Assembly (NCBI GenBank): GCA_017614465.1
Contig: JAGABW010000095.1
Location: forward strand, 1 to 42,754
Direction of reading: 5' to 3'
DNA: 42,754 bases
Source: Bacteroidaceae bacterium
GTDB lineage: Bacteria > Bacteroidota > Bacteroidia > Bacteroidales > Bacteroidaceae
The notes below the pieces were generated by a model. That model did not search any database, was not told the DNA's origin, and worked only from the letters and a program-made list of their open reading frames with translations. Position 1 is the stretch's first letter. The number at the start of each line of letters is the position of its first letter. Positions 42,687-42,754 of the stretch are shown in pieces. The translations under genes and the position numbers were made by a program.

Positions 42687-42754
42687 AATCAGTCAATGGA
42701 TACTTAAATCCGATTTATTATGACATACAGACACTTATGTGAGTCAGTATGTTG

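Noticed and set aside
1-42754. CRISPR arrays, insertion sequences, prophage genes, rRNA
   Set aside because: No regularly spaced repeats, transposase/integrase ORFs, phage structural genes or rRNA sequence were seen on either strand.

Overview
This window is a low-GC segment of a Bacteroidales chromosome, most likely from a Prevotella-like bacterium. Three things point there. Promoters repeatedly match the Bacteroidetes pattern TTTG-N19/20-TAnnTTTG. The carbamoyltransferase is of the Bacteroides succinylornithine type. The gene families are Bacteroidetes-typical (TPR/DUF4292/EnvC cluster, TlpA-like lipoprotein-style secreted proteins, GH43/GH115). No phage, insertion sequence or CRISPR array was seen. 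Genus is inference.

Layout. Positions 29-2172 hold a promoter and a two-gene unit for secreted proteins, one with a thioredoxin fold. A miniature inverted-repeat element lies at 2201-2335. Positions 2368-14743 are all on the minus strand and carry housekeeping genes: LOG-family hydrolase, PfkB kinase, argF', ychF, lgt, a large TPR protein, trxA, a small acidic protein, a YugP-type protease, rpoN, a PAP2-like protein, purE and ispG. The LOG gene is followed within 11 bp by the kinase, and the rpoN/protease and purE/ispG junctions overlap, so several are clearly co-transcribed.

Positions 14744-18452 hold a stand-alone tryptophan synthase beta chain gene (trpB2, minus), divergent from glyS (plus). 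The trpB2 leader is the most notable thing in the window. It contains a strong promoter, a 15-codon leader peptide with two adjacent Trp codons, an intrinsic terminator, and a competing antiterminator. Together these form a complete ribosome-mediated attenuator.

Positions 18453-25421 (plus) carry an FKBP lipoprotein, argS, a zinc-ribbon/RNase H fusion overlapping an MsbA-type ABC exporter, tRNA-Asn with its own promoter and terminator, and a short ComEC. Positions 25623-30792 (plus) carry a NeuD-like acyltransferase and a xylan-debranching pair (GH43 and GH115).

Positions 30871-37851 (minus) carry an exopolysaccharide export and regulation set (wza, wzc, cpsB-type phosphatase, capD-like dehydratase) followed by nagB. 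Positions 38367-42686 (minus) carry a TPR protein, a DUF4292 lipoprotein and an EnvC-like murein hydrolase activator, ending in a strong terminator. The only gap longer than 300 bases apart from the trpB2/glyS regulatory region is 37852-38366; it holds the envC terminator, a palindrome and a candidate wza promoter.
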